Assembly (NCBI RefSeq): GCF_002021815.1
Contig: NZ_CP019952.1
Location: 3,813,001-3,877,000, forward strand
Length of the DNA stretch: 64,000 bases
Direction of reading: 5' to 3'
Source of the DNA: Pseudomonas parafulva
Lineage (GTDB): Bacteria > Pseudomonadota > Gammaproteobacteria > Pseudomonadales > Pseudomonadaceae
Both the position numbers and the translations under genes were made by a program. The notes beneath the pieces are model-generated. The model saw only the letters and a list, made by a program, of their open reading frames with translations. It was not told the DNA's origin and ran no database searches. This document shows, piece by piece, positions 14,401-20,468 of the stretch. Every line of letters starts with the position of its first letter. The stretch's first letter is position 1.

Positions 14401-15547
14401 CACTGCTGATGTACAGGTCGTGCTCAACTCCACCAACCTGCTGACCCTGCTCAACGGCACCACGCTCGAGCTGCTCAAGCTCAACCCGGCCACCGGGCAG
14501 TACGTGACGGTGCAGACCGTAGGTGGTGGCTCATTGGTGACCCTGCTGGGCGGCGGTGCGGGCTACACCTTCCAGAACCAGGGCGCCGGCACCTACCACG
14601 TGCGGGTCACCGCAGGCGGCATTGGGCTGCTCAGCTCGCTGACCACCACGGTCAATGCCACGGCCACTCACCTCAACGAGTTCGTGGTGGGCAGCTACAC
14701 GCCGGTCACCGGCAACCTGCTGACCGACGGCGCGGGCGCCGACAACCTGGGCTCGCCCCTGACGGTGCTGAGCGTGCTGACGGCGGCGAACACCTTCACC
14801 ATTCCGGGCTATAACGGGGCCATTGTCCAGGGCAATTACGGTACCTTGGTGGTACAGGCCGACGGCAGCTACGCCTATACCCTCGACGCCGGTCTCAGTT
14901 CGTCGGTGATCGGGCAACGGGAAGTGTTCACCTACGAGCTGACCCACCCCAACGGCACCACCGACACCGCCACGCTCACCATCAACCTTGACCCAGTCAC
15001 CGGCTTTGCCGCCACCGCTGCGATCATGGCGGACACCGGTGAAGAGGGCGCGGCGCTGGCCAGTGTCGCCGCAGTCGCTGCCAGCGAGGTGATCGCCGGC
15101 ACCGATGGCGATGACACGCTGGTGGCCAGCACCGGTAGCGCGGTCGCGCTCGACGGGGGCGCGGGCAACGATACGCTGGTCATCAGCGACCAGGCCTTTG
15201 CCAGCATCAACGGAGCAAGCGGAAGCGACACCCTGCTCTGGAATGGCGGCGATGCCAGCATCGACCTGGGCAACCTGGTCGGGCGGGTGCACGAGATCGA
15301 AACCATCGACCTCAACGACACCAGCGCAGTGACCCTGACATTGACCCTGGCCGATGTGGTGGCGGTCACCGACAGCGCCAGCGACACGCTGATCATCAAG
15401 GGGGACGAAAGTGACTCGGTTCACATGACCGACACCTGGAGCAAGGTGGGGAACCAAACTGCCGACGGTATCGACTATAACCAATACACGGCCCAGGAGG
15501 ATCCGAGTCACCACTTGTGGGTGCAAAGCGGTATCCATGTGGTCTGA
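1..15547 (+). CDS. lapF: LapF-like giant repeat adhesin, 5'-truncated by window
   Basis: Surface adhesin for cell-cell contact and biofilm build-up, exported by type I secretion. The frame is open from base 2, so the N terminus lies outside the window; 5181 residues are visible. Up to about base 13,440 it is tandem Ig-like units (Bap_Ig/Big_6 type) of about 86 residues, each with a TPP-type linker, a GRGEPGATVQVRD-like strand and a DAAGN turn. Two related modules follow at about 13,500-14,200 and 14,220-15,000, ending in HPNG(K/T)(S/T)DTA strands. The tail has an RTX-like GGAGNDTL nonapeptide near 15,160 and an acidic, hydrophobic C terminus typical of T1SS signals. The export genes follow directly. 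Naming it LapF rather than LapA rests on those neighbours and the remembered KT2440 gene order; the diagnostic N terminus is not visible. The family is known; the symbol is inferred. Confidence 0.9.
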   Translation, partial: AGNLLATGTVGADGTFTVSLDPAVKDGSSLQVTLTDAAGNTSPAASVASPDLVGPAQPTDLALADGVTFTGRGEPGATVQVRDAAGTVIGTGTVGADGAFSITLSPAQANGQALDVRLVDAAGNASAPLQFDAPDITPPEAVTNVLVGPGGTVIGGRGEPGATVEVRDANGTLLGSAVVTANGTFLVNLDPAVQPGEQLSLVQTDPSGNASPAVNYEVPLTPALESPANLAVNADGTVLTGTAPAGSRVEVRDASGALVGSAIANADGSFSIDLNPAQANGELLDVVAIADDVSSLPAQVTAPDITAPAAPAELAVSADGSVVTGRAEPGSTVRILAADGTELGSAVVGATGVFSITLNPAQVDGEVLQATATDASGNASQASSVTAPDIDGGGDVTPPDAPVDLVIGLAGSQLTGRGEAGTTVQVRDAAGNLLATGTVGADGTFTVSLDPAVKDGSSLQVTLTDAAGNTSPAASVASPDLVGPAQPTDLALADGVTFTGRGEPGATVQVRDAAGTVIGIGTVGADGAFSITLSPAQANGQALDVRLVDAAGNASAPLQFDAPDITPPEAVTNVLVGPGGTVIGGRGEPGATVEVRDANGTLLGSAVVTANGTFLVNLDPAVQPGEQLSLVQTDPSGNASPAVDYEVPLTPALESPANLAVNADGTVLTGTAPAGSRVEVRDASGALIGSTIANADGSFSIDLNPAQANGELLDVVAIADDVSSLPAQVTAPDITAPAAPAELAVSADGSVVTGRAEPGSTVRILAADGTELGSAVVGATGVFSITLNPAQVDGEVLQATATDASGNASQASSVTAPDIDGGGDTTPPEAASNLVVGVAGTQLSGRGEAGATVQVRNAAGDLIATGTVAADGTFTVNLDPAVKDGSDLQVTLTDAAGNVSEAATVTSPDLIAPVQPTELALAGGVTLTGRGEAGATVQVRTAAGTLIGSAIVGDDGRFTVTLSPAQANGQALDVRLVDAAGNTSDPLQFNAPDITPPEAVTNLLVGPGGTALSGRGEAGATVEVRDIDGNLLGRGVVTANGTFLVNLDPAAQPGEQLSLIQVDPSGNASIAVTFAVPATNPPASPAELALSEDGTALTGTAPAGTRVEVRGADGALLGSAVAGPDGSFSVELAPAQANGELLDVVAIDGAGLSSLPTQIIAPDITAPATPSELAVNADGTVLSGRGEPGSTVRVLAADGTTVLGSAVVGATGSFSITLNPPQVDGEVLQVTATDAAGNTSAGGNVTAPDIDAVDNTPPAPATGLAINLAGAQLNGRGEAGATVQVRDGQGNLLASGTVNADGTFQVTLDPAVKDGSTLQVVLTDAAGNASTPATVVSPDLLAPAQPTALALEGGVTLTGRGEPGATVQVRTADGAVIGTGLVDANGNFSITLAPAQANGEALDVRLVDAAGNTSTPLQFEAPDITPPASVSNVVVGNAGLTVAGRGEAGARVEVRDANGSVIGSGIVSGNGTFLLELNPPAQPGARLSLVQTDPSGNGSEPLLFDVPLVPAPASPSDLVVAEDGTSISGTAPAGSQVQVRDADGNVVGSVVVGAGGTFTVVLNPAQANGELLDVVAIDGAANASLPVQVTAPDITPPAIPGELQVNGDGSIVTGRAEAGSTVRVLAADGVTVLGSAVVGATGVFSITLNPPQVAGEQLQVNATDAAGNASLPGSVTAPVIDNGGDTTPPQPATDLVISANGATVSGRGEAGTTVQVRNDQGQLLASGTVQADGSFVVQLQTPVIDGSALQVTLTDAAGNISVPSSLAAPDQVAPLQPANLALENGVTLSGTAEAGARVEVRDAAGTLIGSAIAQPGGTFTLTLDPPQANGQALSVTVTDAAGNSSVPLGYVAPDITPPVPVSNVQAGAGSLAVAGRGEPGATVQVRNDEGLVIGTGTVAANGTFVVNLDAPLVAGQAITLVQTDAAGNVSTAIDVTVSQAPVPASPTDIVVAGDGTSVSGTAPGNSQVEVRDTQGNVIGTVQANPDGSFTVGLTPAQANGETLDVVAIDGDGTPSLPVQIVAPDITAPNEPTDLQLSTNGSVLTGRGEAGATVQVTDADGNVLGTAQIGANGVISVQLTPPQTDGQTLEVTVRDGAGNTSSATVTAPDLDGPLQPSALAIDTAGIHLTGVGQVGSIITVRDAGGAVLGSATVGADGRFDVTLSAAQRNGENLSVEATDNLGNSAGPVPFTAPDTTPPQLVADAAINGAGSVVSGTGEAGATVTVRGPNGAVLGFAQVGDNGAFSVTLDPAQTNGQVLSVEQRDAAGNLSQAVDLTAPDNEPPAIPGTLLVSADGTVVTGTGEPGAQVTVTGVAGIVLGTAEVQADGNFSVTLVPAQLGGQALSITQTDPAGNASVPGTLTAPDLEPPVAAVGLTLNGAGNVLSGRGEAGTTVEVRDVAGNVLGSVEVGVDGNFEVPLTPAQTNGEVLSVILIDAQGNLSPPTTLTAEDSTPPSTATGLVITPGGTAIQGVGEPGATAEVRAADGTVLGSVVVPEGGNFIVPVSPAQLDGQVLDVVLIDGAGNVSLPGQVTAPDITPPAQPTGVVVSEDGTTVTGNAPGAQTVTVRDSAGGQVTVPVDADGGFSVTLPTPQNNGETVTVVVTDPTGNASAPISVTAPDNTDPLPATDVSVSPDGTTVGGTAEPGSTVVIRNPDGSERGSETAGPDGTFVIPVDPPLSTGETVDVVVIDPAGNASTEVQLQGPTGNEVAAPSNLAISDDGFLLTGQGTVGTLITVTSAGTTLGTATVGTDGIFRVFFLNAQLNAQKLQVTARATAGGQPSVPATVVAEDTTPPDAPTNVAIDRIGSTLTGQGEVGATVRVSDSLGNFLGSATVGSNGLFTINFVPPVANAQNLIVTQADAAGNVSLAATLQAPDLQAPLAADNLSLNNAATVVSGQGEAGALVTIRDASGAVLATGTVNQSGQFQITLPSAQTTGSALQVTLSDAAGNVSAPASLATPDRTPPAAVSDAQLSGDGRQLSGSGEPGATVQVRNASGAVLGTATVGVDGRFTVVFDTPQANGQAIGVTQVDAAGNTSVAVNLTTPDLTPPAALTNVVLNNNGLTLTGLGEAGATVSVRGVDGTILGTGLVAANGSFTLTLDSAQLNAQRLSVTQTDAGNNTSVAVAVTAPDFTAPDAPIDLLLAPSGLQMTGSAEAGSTVTVRDSAGNVLGTAVAAANGTFQITLNAPQTNGQALQVTATDAAGNVSTAAPYTAADTTPPPAVSNLAVSADGASLVGTGEAGATVRVSAADGSLLGTAVVAADGRFNVSLSPAALVGETLSVVQADAAQNVSPAQSINAPGPLAPATPADLVLAADGLSVSGTAASGTTVNVYGTNGQLLGSSPVANDGSFTVNLGSAQANGEVLLIAATGTDGAVSLPATLQAPDTTAPLPLTGLVLSGDGLVVTGRGEPGATVTITGEGGIELGTAVVDAAGNFSATLATAQLDGELLNASQADVAGNESNSVSLTAPDRTAPTPAQDLEFAGGGSLLNGTGEPGVTVRVIAADGSVLGTDTVRVDGTFQVNLTAPQANGQQVQVLLTDAAGNQSGASVITAPDTTPPTAPAELAVSSDGVTITGRGEAGAEVTVTNAAGEDIGSAIVDASGNFTLTLDPPLTNAEVLSFTQADAAGNVSPIATLQTPDFTPPEPLTQVAINADGSVVTGLGEPGSTVTVRDAAGVALGTGTVLADGSFRVDLSPAQIDNQVLSVLQADPPGNVSEAVTVQAPDLTPPAAATELRLNAAGDTLGGVGEVGATVRVFVGTTQIGTGVVSAAGTFTIALQTPQLNGERLQVTLTDAAQNVSPVSTLTALDITPPEAVVATINSSGTQVVGTAEVGARVTVLNSQGDLVGQVVVAADGRFVVALTPAQINGEVLTLIAQDATGNPSPGVELQAPDLTPPVQPGDLVLNATGQTLTGTAEAGTTISVRGPDGVEVGTAQVAAGGAFTVALNPAQNNGQLLTVVSIDAAGNASIPATLLARDTSPPGAVTDLAVDNTFTVITGRGEPGATVTISKNGTVIGTGEVSDAGTFQIVTSPPAGSVASLVVYQTDAAANTSASITFVTPLAPPPVPPTNVVLASDGLTLSGNAPSGTGIRVYDPAGNQIGVGGATLNGTFSLQLTAAQLNGQQLTVTAVALVGGESQPTFVVAADITPPANPVIAALSSNGLVLTGTGEAGATVTVRSAGNAVLGTGQVNAAGEFSINLNAPQLNGQVLTVSQTDAAGNASGNTAFTAPDVQPPAAPTNVVVNGAGTVLTGNGEAGATVTVQGPGGQVGTGVVQANGTFTIALSSPQNDGQLLVVRQTDAAGNLSGSASVLAPDTTPPAAPLATINPTGTAVSGSGQVGSTVQVRNSAGTVLGTATVGSNGLFVVSLAAAQIDNQALSVTLTDAAGNVSTPTALTAPDFTPPAVAGNLQVNADGTSLTGTGEPGATVTVRSATGTVLQTGTVQPNGSFTVALNPPQDNGQLLSVTLSDPRGNVSGNVTVTAPDVDANAPVIASDNLATAVVNLAPVVSSRTYQDSFSTLLAGFSKTFTWTVGAGTTADPTLTLNTGSALALLDSATFTLQVKNASGAWVTLATGNSQGLLDLVLLPLGQGLRVDIGELRAGDYRLTVGSGGIGLLTTVNTTLQVDTTSLTQFTGTGAATSGNVVTDVGIDGTTDARGPDSDAVLQVLKGGSYVTAGSATTVQGQYGTLVIRGDGSYTYTPNGSPSSVGKVDVFSYQLVHPNGKSDTANLYVRIDSPQATEVWSNTNYAAPATVVDAVNDVDNTNISLVNLQTSSTTTFSPLSLPVLGTRSATYTTTVAANTTADVQVVLNSTNLLTLLNGTTLELLKLNPATGQYVTVQTVGGGSLVTLLGGGAGYTFQNQGAGTYHVRVTAGGIGLLSSLTTTVNATATHLNEFVVGSYTPVTGNLLTDGAGADNLGSPLTVLSVLTAANTFTIPGYNGAIVQGNYGTLVVQADGSYAYTLDAGLSSSVIGQREVFTYELTHPNGTTDTATLTINLDPVTGFAATAAIMADTGEEGAALASVAAVAASEVIAGTDGDDTLVASTGSAVALDGGAGNDTLVISDQAFASINGASGSDTLLWNGGDASIDLGNLVGRVHEIETIDLNDTSAVTLTLTLADVVAVTDSASDTLIIKGDESDSVHMTDTWSKVGNQTADGIDYNQYTAQEDPSHHLWVQSGIHVV
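1190..6325 (+). repeat. Higher-order five-unit repeat array (~429 residues per period)
   Basis: Five unit types recur in fixed order. Type A starts TPP..A..LVI, type B carries QPT.LAL, type C carries PV.NV.VG, type D carries SP..L.V..DGT.(L/I)(T/S)GTAP and type E carries P.EL.V..DGS.(V/L)(T/S)GR. Successive A units start near 1190, 2477, 3767 and 5058, giving a period of about 1290 bp. Copies become more diverged toward the C terminus, and after about 6325 the fixed order is lost into single-unit repeats. Confidence 0.8.
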
Positions 15548-15560
15548 GGCCGCTGCAAAC

Positions 15561-15582
15561 CCGCCGGGTACACCCCCGGCGG
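15561..15582 (+). promoter_or_regulatory. Hairpin between adhesin gene and secretion genes
   Basis: A perfect 8-bp GC stem (CCGCCGGG / CCCGGCGG) with a 6-base loop lies 13 bases after the adhesin stop and ends 31 bases before the GTG of the TolC-like gene. No T-run follows. It is more likely an mRNA-stability or partial-attenuation element than a strong terminator. Its function is inferred from position. Confidence 0.5.
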
Positions 15583-15613
15583 CAAGGACGATGACCAGCA
15601 GTAAGGACACTCT

Positions 15614-17050
15614 GTGAAGCCAAGCAGTACGCTTTCACCGTGGTTGCTGGGAGCCTTCGGGCTCCTGGCCTTGAATTTTCAACCGGTGGCCCAGGCCGCC
15701 GATGACATAGACCCTGCATTACGCCAGATCGGGCCGTCCCTGCTCAGGGACGCGCCTGACGCGGTACCGGCAAGGCCCGCCGTGGGCATGGCCCCGGTCG
15801 CCGGCGCGCAGCCCTTGGGGCTGTCCGAGGCCGTGTTGCAAGCCGCGCAATGGCACCCGAGCATCGCCGAGGCCATCGGCAACCTGTACAAGCAAGGCGA
15901 AGGTATCAATGTCGCCCGCGCAGGTTATTACCCGCAGATTTCCGGCGGCCTGCGTACCGGTTATGACACCGGCTACGGCGGTGACCGCAGCAGCCAGGCC
16001 ATCAACCTGTCGCTCAAGCAGATGCTGTACGACTTCGGCAAGGTCGATCATGCGGTCAGCGCTGCCCAGGCCGCAGCCGCCCGGGCCCAGGCCAATATCC
16101 TGCTGGTGGTCGATGACCTGGCCCGCGACACGGCCTACGCCTGGATCGAAACGCGCCGCTATGAGCAGCTGATCGGCATTGCCCGTGACCAGATCCGTGG
16201 GGTAGGCGACATTGCCAGCATGGCCCGCCAGCGCAGTGACATGGGCGCCAGCACCCGCTCCGACGTGGTCCAGGCCGAGTCGCGGGTACAAAGCGCCCGC
16301 GCCGTGCTGGAAGAATACAGTGCCCAATACGAGCGCTGGCGCTCGACCCTGGCGGCCTTGCTCGGACGCGCCACGCCGGTCTCCCTGGACGAACGAACGC
16401 CTCGGGAACTGGCCCAGGCCTGCAAGCGGCCGAGCCAGGGCGACGAGCGCCTGCCAGCGGTACTGATGGCGCTTGCCCAACGTGCCCAGGGCCAGGCCGA
16501 ACTGGCCCAGGCCAAGGCCGAGGCTTATCCTACCGTGTCGTTGCAGCCCCAGGTCAACCACTACCTGGACAATGACTACAACCGTGACAACTCACGCCTG
16601 GACCGTACCCAGGCCGGTATCTACCTCAACGTGGAGGTGCCGATCTACCAGGGCGGCTCCATCAGTGCCCGCAGTCGCGCGGCGGGCTATGCCCTGACGG
16701 CCGCCGATTCGGCCGAGGATGCCGCGCGCTTGCAGGCCCGCCGCGGCCTGGCCGAGGCCACCGCGCAAACAGCGGGGCTGGGCCGCCGCCTGAACTCGCT
16801 CGAGGCCCGCCAGGACAGCATTCAGGAAGCGCGGATGCTTTACGGCCGCCAGTACCTGGACCTGGGCACGCGCCCCCTGCTCGACTTGCTCAATGCCGAG
16901 CAGGAAATCTACCAGTCGCGCTTCGAACTGGCCGGCACTCGTTCCGACCTGCTGCGCCTGGACGTGGACTGCCTCTACAACACGGGCGCCCTGCGGGCGG
17001 CCTTCGGCCTCGAGGGGCGTAACCTGCAAGGTGTGGAGATTCAGCCATGA
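15614..17050 (+). CDS. TolC-family outer-membrane channel of the adhesin T1SS
   Basis: Outer-membrane exit duct for the adhesin encoded upstream. It has 478 residues, normal for TolC/LapE-type proteins. The first 28 residues form a signal peptide ending QPVAQA. The rest has two OEP-type halves rich in Ala, Gln and Arg, with typical helices such as the GASTRSDVVQAESRV segment (about 215-230) and the DLLNAEQEIYQSR segment (about 423-435). The start is GTG, with TAAGGA a few bases upstream. Its stop overlaps the next gene's ATG by 4 bp, so the channel and the ABC exporter should be made together. I recall this gene as PP_0805 in KT2440. Family assignment is firm; the adhesin as substrate is inferred from position. 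Confidence 0.9.
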   Translation: MKPSSTLSPWLLGAFGLLALNFQPVAQAADDIDPALRQIGPSLLRDAPDAVPARPAVGMAPVAGAQPLGLSEAVLQAAQWHPSIAEAIGNLYKQGEGINVARAGYYPQISGGLRTGYDTGYGGDRSSQAINLSLKQMLYDFGKVDHAVSAAQAAAARAQANILLVVDDLARDTAYAWIETRRYEQLIGIARDQIRGVGDIASMARQRSDMGASTRSDVVQAESRVQSARAVLEEYSAQYERWRSTLAALLGRATPVSLDERTPRELAQACKRPSQGDERLPAVLMALAQRAQGQAELAQAKAEAYPTVSLQPQVNHYLDNDYNRDNSRLDRTQAGIYLNVEVPIYQGGSISARSRAAGYALTAADSAEDAARLQARRGLAEATAQTAGLGRRLNSLEARQDSIQEARMLYGRQYLDLGTRPLLDLLNAEQEIYQSRFELAGTRSDLLRLDVDCLYNTGALRAAFGLEGRNLQGVEIQP

Positions 17051-19215
17051 GCGATCCGGTCAATGTGACACTGCCCGAACAGGCCCACGCCCCGGCACCT
17101 GCCACCAGCGCGCGGGCTGACCTCGGCCCTTGGCTGGAGGTGATGCTGCAGGTCGCGCATCACTATCGTCTGGACGTGTCCCCCCAGCGCATCCGCCTGG
17201 CCGCCGATGAGGATGCCCGGCCCCTGGACGAAATCCTGCGCCACATGGCACGCCAGGCCGGCCTGGCCTTGCGCTTTGTGCGTTTCGACGCAAAAGGCTT
17301 GCGGCAATGGCGCACGCCGCTGGTGCTGGAGCTTGATGACGGCCAATTGGCCGTGGTCGAGTCGGTGACCCAGGAGGATGACCTGGCGGTGGTCTTCGCA
17401 GGCGATCAAGGGCTGACCTCGCGCCTGCCCCGCGATGCGCTGCAAGGCAGGATCACCCGCGTTGCACTGCTGCGCCCTGCACGGCCACTGCGCGATGTGC
17501 GCACCGATGACTACACCGCCCCGTACGACCGTCACTGGTTCGCCCGCATCGTGCTGCGCGACCTGCGCCCGTATGGGCAAGTGATGATCGCCTCGCTGGT
17601 CGCCAACGTTCTGGCGCTGGCCGGGGTGCTGTTCTCGATGCAGGTCTACGACCGCGTGATTCCGGCCGAATCGCTGCCGACCTTGTATGTGCTGTTTGGC
17701 GGCGTGGTGCTGGCGCTGGTGTTCGACTTCAGCATGCGCCTGCTGCGGCTCAAGGTTACCGACCTGTTGGGCAAGCGAGCCGACCTGCGCGTCAGCGACC
17801 TGGTCTACGGCCACGCCCTGCGCCTGCGCAACTCGGTGCGGCCCAAGTCCACCGGCTCGTTCATTTCGCAGTTGCGCGAGCTGGAGTCCATCCGCGACCT
17901 GATCACCTCCAGCACCGCGACGGCACTGGCCGACCTGCCCTTCTTCCTGCTGTTCCTGTTCGTGTTCTGGCTGATCGGCGGCGTGCTGGTGTTCGTGCCG
18001 ATCGTAGCCCTGGTGGCGATGGTGGTGCCGGGCTTGCTCGCGCAGCGGCGCCTGGCACGGTTAGCCAATGCCTCGATGCGCGAGTCCTCGTTGCGCAACG
18101 CCATGCTGGTCGAGAGCATCCAAGGCCTGGACGAGATCAAGGCCCTGCAAGCCGAAGCGCGTTTCGAGCGGCAATGGAACCAGTACAACGCCGCCTGCGC
18201 CCACACCAACCTGCGCCTGCGCACCCTCACCAACGGGCTGGTGGCCTGGACGCAGAATGTGCAAGGGGCCGTGTTCGCCGTGGTCATCGTGATCGGTGCG
18301 CCCATGGTGATCGCCGGTGACCTGACCACCGGCAGCCTGGTGGCCGCCTCCATGCTGGCCTCGCGCATGATGGCGCCGCTGGCCCAACTGACCCATGTCC
18401 TGACCCGATGGCAGCAGGCCAAGGTGGCCCTGCAAGGGCTGGACAAGCTGATGCAATCGCCAGTGGACCATCCTGAAGGCGAGGCACGGGTGCACATGCC
18501 TGCCCTGCGCGGTGAATACCGCTTGCGCCAGGCCACCTTCCGCTACAGCGAAGAAGCGCCGCCTGTGCTCAACATCGCGCAGCTGGACATTCGTCCGGGT
18601 GAGCGCATTGCCGTGCTTGGCCGCAACGGCGCTGGCAAGTCGACGTTGCTGCAGGCGCTGGCCGGCAGCATGGACCTGATGCAGGGCGAGGTGAGCCTGG
18701 ACGGTATCGCCATGGCGCACCTGGACCCGGCCGACCTGCGCCGTGACGTAGGCTTGCTGGCCCAATACGCCAGGCTGTTCCACGGCACCCTGCGCGAGAA
18801 CCTGACCCTGGGCGCCGGCCAGGCCAGCGATCAGGAGCTGGTGGCGGCGCTGTCGGCCACCGGTGCGCTGGATTTCGTGCGTCGCCTGCCCAAAGGCATG
18901 GATCACCTGATCCTCGAAGGCGGCCTGGGCCTGTCCGGTGGGCAGCGCCAGGCGCTGGTGCTGTCGCGGTTGCTGGTGCGCCAGCCGCAGGTGCTGCTGC
19001 TGGACGAACCTACTGCTTCGCTCGATGACATTACCGAGCGCCGGTTGTTGGATAACCTGGACCGCTTCTGCCAGGGCCGCACCCTGGTGATAGCCACCCA
19101 CCGGTTGAGCGTGCTGCAACGGGTGGACCGCATCCTGGTGCTCGACGGCGGCCGTATCGTGATCGACGACGCGCGCGACGTCGCGTTGGCCAAACTGCAA
19201 GGAGCGCAGGCATGA
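17047..19215 (+). CDS. Type I secretion ABC exporter (permease + ATPase), LapB-like
   Basis: Inner-membrane ATP-driven exporter for the adhesin, 722 residues. Residues about 25-145 form a C39-like N-terminal domain with no Cys in the usual catalytic position, so it is a non-cleaving docking domain as in HlyB/LapB. The membrane domain spans about 155-440. The ATPase domain has Walker A GRNGAGKST at 525-533, signature LSGGQ at 629-633, Walker B VLLLDEP at 649-655 and the switch His at 685. The gene overlaps both neighbours by ATGA, giving a tightly coupled channel-ABC-adaptor unit. No separate adhesin-cleaving protease or c-di-GMP receptor of LapG/LapD type is visible in this window. Confidence 0.93.
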   Translation: MSDPVNVTLPEQAHAPAPATSARADLGPWLEVMLQVAHHYRLDVSPQRIRLAADEDARPLDEILRHMARQAGLALRFVRFDAKGLRQWRTPLVLELDDGQLAVVESVTQEDDLAVVFAGDQGLTSRLPRDALQGRITRVALLRPARPLRDVRTDDYTAPYDRHWFARIVLRDLRPYGQVMIASLVANVLALAGVLFSMQVYDRVIPAESLPTLYVLFGGVVLALVFDFSMRLLRLKVTDLLGKRADLRVSDLVYGHALRLRNSVRPKSTGSFISQLRELESIRDLITSSTATALADLPFFLLFLFVFWLIGGVLVFVPIVALVAMVVPGLLAQRRLARLANASMRESSLRNAMLVESIQGLDEIKALQAEARFERQWNQYNAACAHTNLRLRTLTNGLVAWTQNVQGAVFAVVIVIGAPMVIAGDLTTGSLVAASMLASRMMAPLAQLTHVLTRWQQAKVALQGLDKLMQSPVDHPEGEARVHMPALRGEYRLRQATFRYSEEAPPVLNIAQLDIRPGERIAVLGRNGAGKSTLLQALAGSMDLMQGEVSLDGIAMAHLDPADLRRDVGLLAQYARLFHGTLRENLTLGAGQASDQELVAALSATGALDFVRRLPKGMDHLILEGGLGLSGGQRQALVLSRLLVRQPQVLLLDEPTASLDDITERRLLDNLDRFCQGRTLVIATHRLSVLQRVDRILVLDGGRIVIDDARDVALAKLQGAQA

Positions 19216-20396
19216 GCAACCATGAACTTCCCGCCTCTTATCTCGATGGTCAGGATGACCAGGCGGTGTTTCGGGCCGGGCGCCTGATCACCCTGTGCGC
19301 GGTGATGCTGGCGGCATTCCTGGCTTGGGCTGCCTGGTTCGAGGTGACCGAGGTGTCCACCGGCACGGGCAAGGTCATCCCCAGCTCTCGCGAACAGGTC
19401 ATCCAGTCGTTCGAAGGAGGCATCGTCGCGCAGATGAGCGTGGCCGAAGGTGACCTTGTCGAGCGCGGCCAGGTCCTGGCCCAGCTTGACCCGACCAAGA
19501 CATCATCGAGCGTGGGCGAAAGCGAAGCCAAGTACCGCGCGGCCAAGGCCAGCCAGGCGCGGCTGCAGGCAGAGGTCACGGGCAAGCCGCTGAAATTCCC
19601 GGCCAGCCTGCGCGAGTCGCCCGAGCTGATCGAGGCGGAGACGGCGCTGTACACCACCCGCCGCCGTGGCCTTGAGCAGACATTGGCCGGTATCGAGGAC
19701 TCGCTGCGGCTGGTGCGCAGCGAGCTCAAGATCACCGAAAACCTGGCGAAGATGGGCGCCTCCAGCCGCGTCGAGGTCATCCGCCTGAACCGTCAACGCT
19801 CGGAACTGGAGCTCAAGGCCACCGAGGCGCGCTCGGAGTACCTGGTGCGAGCCAGGGAAGAGCTGGCCAAGGCCAGTGCCGAGGCCGACAGCCTGTCGGA
19901 GGTGATTCGTGGCCGCAGCGACTCATTGACGCGCCTGACCCTGCGCTCGCCTGTGCGGGGCATCGTCAAGGACATCGAGGTCAATACCCTGGGCGGTGTG
20001 GTGCAGCCCGGCGGCCAGGTGATGAAGATCGTACCGATGGATGAACGCCTGCTGATCGAAACCCGCATCGCGCCACGGGACATTGCCTTCATTCACCCCG
20101 ACCAGGCCGCGAAAGTGAAAATCAGCGCCTACGACTACTCGGTGTATGGCGGCTTGGACGGCAAGGTGGTGGGGATTTCGCCGGACACCCTGCAGGACGA
20201 GGTCAAACCTGAAATCTATTATTACCGGGTGTTCATTCGCACCGAACAGGACAGCCTGCAGAACAAGGCCGGCAAGCAGTTTGCGATCGTGCCGGGGATG
20301 ATCGCCACGGTGGATATTCGCACCGGGGAGAAGACCATACTCGACTACCTCATCAAACCCCTGAACCGTGCCAAGGAAGCCTTGCGCGAACGTTAG
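19212..20396 (+). CDS. HlyD-family periplasmic adaptor of the adhesin T1SS, LapC-like
   Basis: Membrane-fusion protein that bridges the ABC exporter to the outer-membrane channel. It has 394 residues: a short cytoplasmic N terminus, one membrane helix at about 24-43, a biotinyl-lipoyl-like strand (GTGKVIPSSREQVIQSFEGG, about 52-71), a long coiled-coil region at about 100-230, and a beta-barrel segment containing SPVRGIVKDIEVNTLGGVV. The ATG overlaps the stop of the ABC gene. The last visible gene of the operon; a palindrome follows within 25 bp. Family assignment is firm. Confidence 0.93.
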   Translation: MSNHELPASYLDGQDDQAVFRAGRLITLCAVMLAAFLAWAAWFEVTEVSTGTGKVIPSSREQVIQSFEGGIVAQMSVAEGDLVERGQVLAQLDPTKTSSSVGESEAKYRAAKASQARLQAEVTGKPLKFPASLRESPELIEAETALYTTRRRGLEQTLAGIEDSLRLVRSELKITENLAKMGASSRVEVIRLNRQRSELELKATEARSEYLVRAREELAKASAEADSLSEVIRGRSDSLTRLTLRSPVRGIVKDIEVNTLGGVVQPGGQVMKIVPMDERLLIETRIAPRDIAFIHPDQAAKVKISAYDYSVYGGLDGKVVGISPDTLQDEVKPEIYYYRVFIRTEQDSLQNKAGKQFAIVPGMIATVDIRTGEKTILDYLIKPLNRAKEALRER

Positions 20397-20420
20397 CGCA
20401 GGCGCCCCTAAAGCCTTGAC

Positions 20421-20453
20421 GGAACAGGCCGATAACCTGTTATCCCCTGTTCC
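20421..20453. promoter_or_regulatory. Nested palindrome upstream of cheV
   Basis: Outer arms GGAACAGG (20421-20428) and CCTGTTCC (20446-20453) enclose inner arms GATAAC (20431-20436) and GTTATC (20439-20444). It sits between the T1SS operon end and the cheV ATG at 20469, whose Shine-Dalgarno GAAGG begins 6 bases later. No T-run follows, so it may be an operator or an mRNA hairpin affecting cheV translation. Confidence 0.5.
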
Positions 20454-20468
20454 CCACCGAAGGTCACC

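Noticed and set aside
16159-16561. Minus-strand frames inside the TolC-like gene
   Set aside because: Shadows of a gene with signal peptide and coupled operon position.
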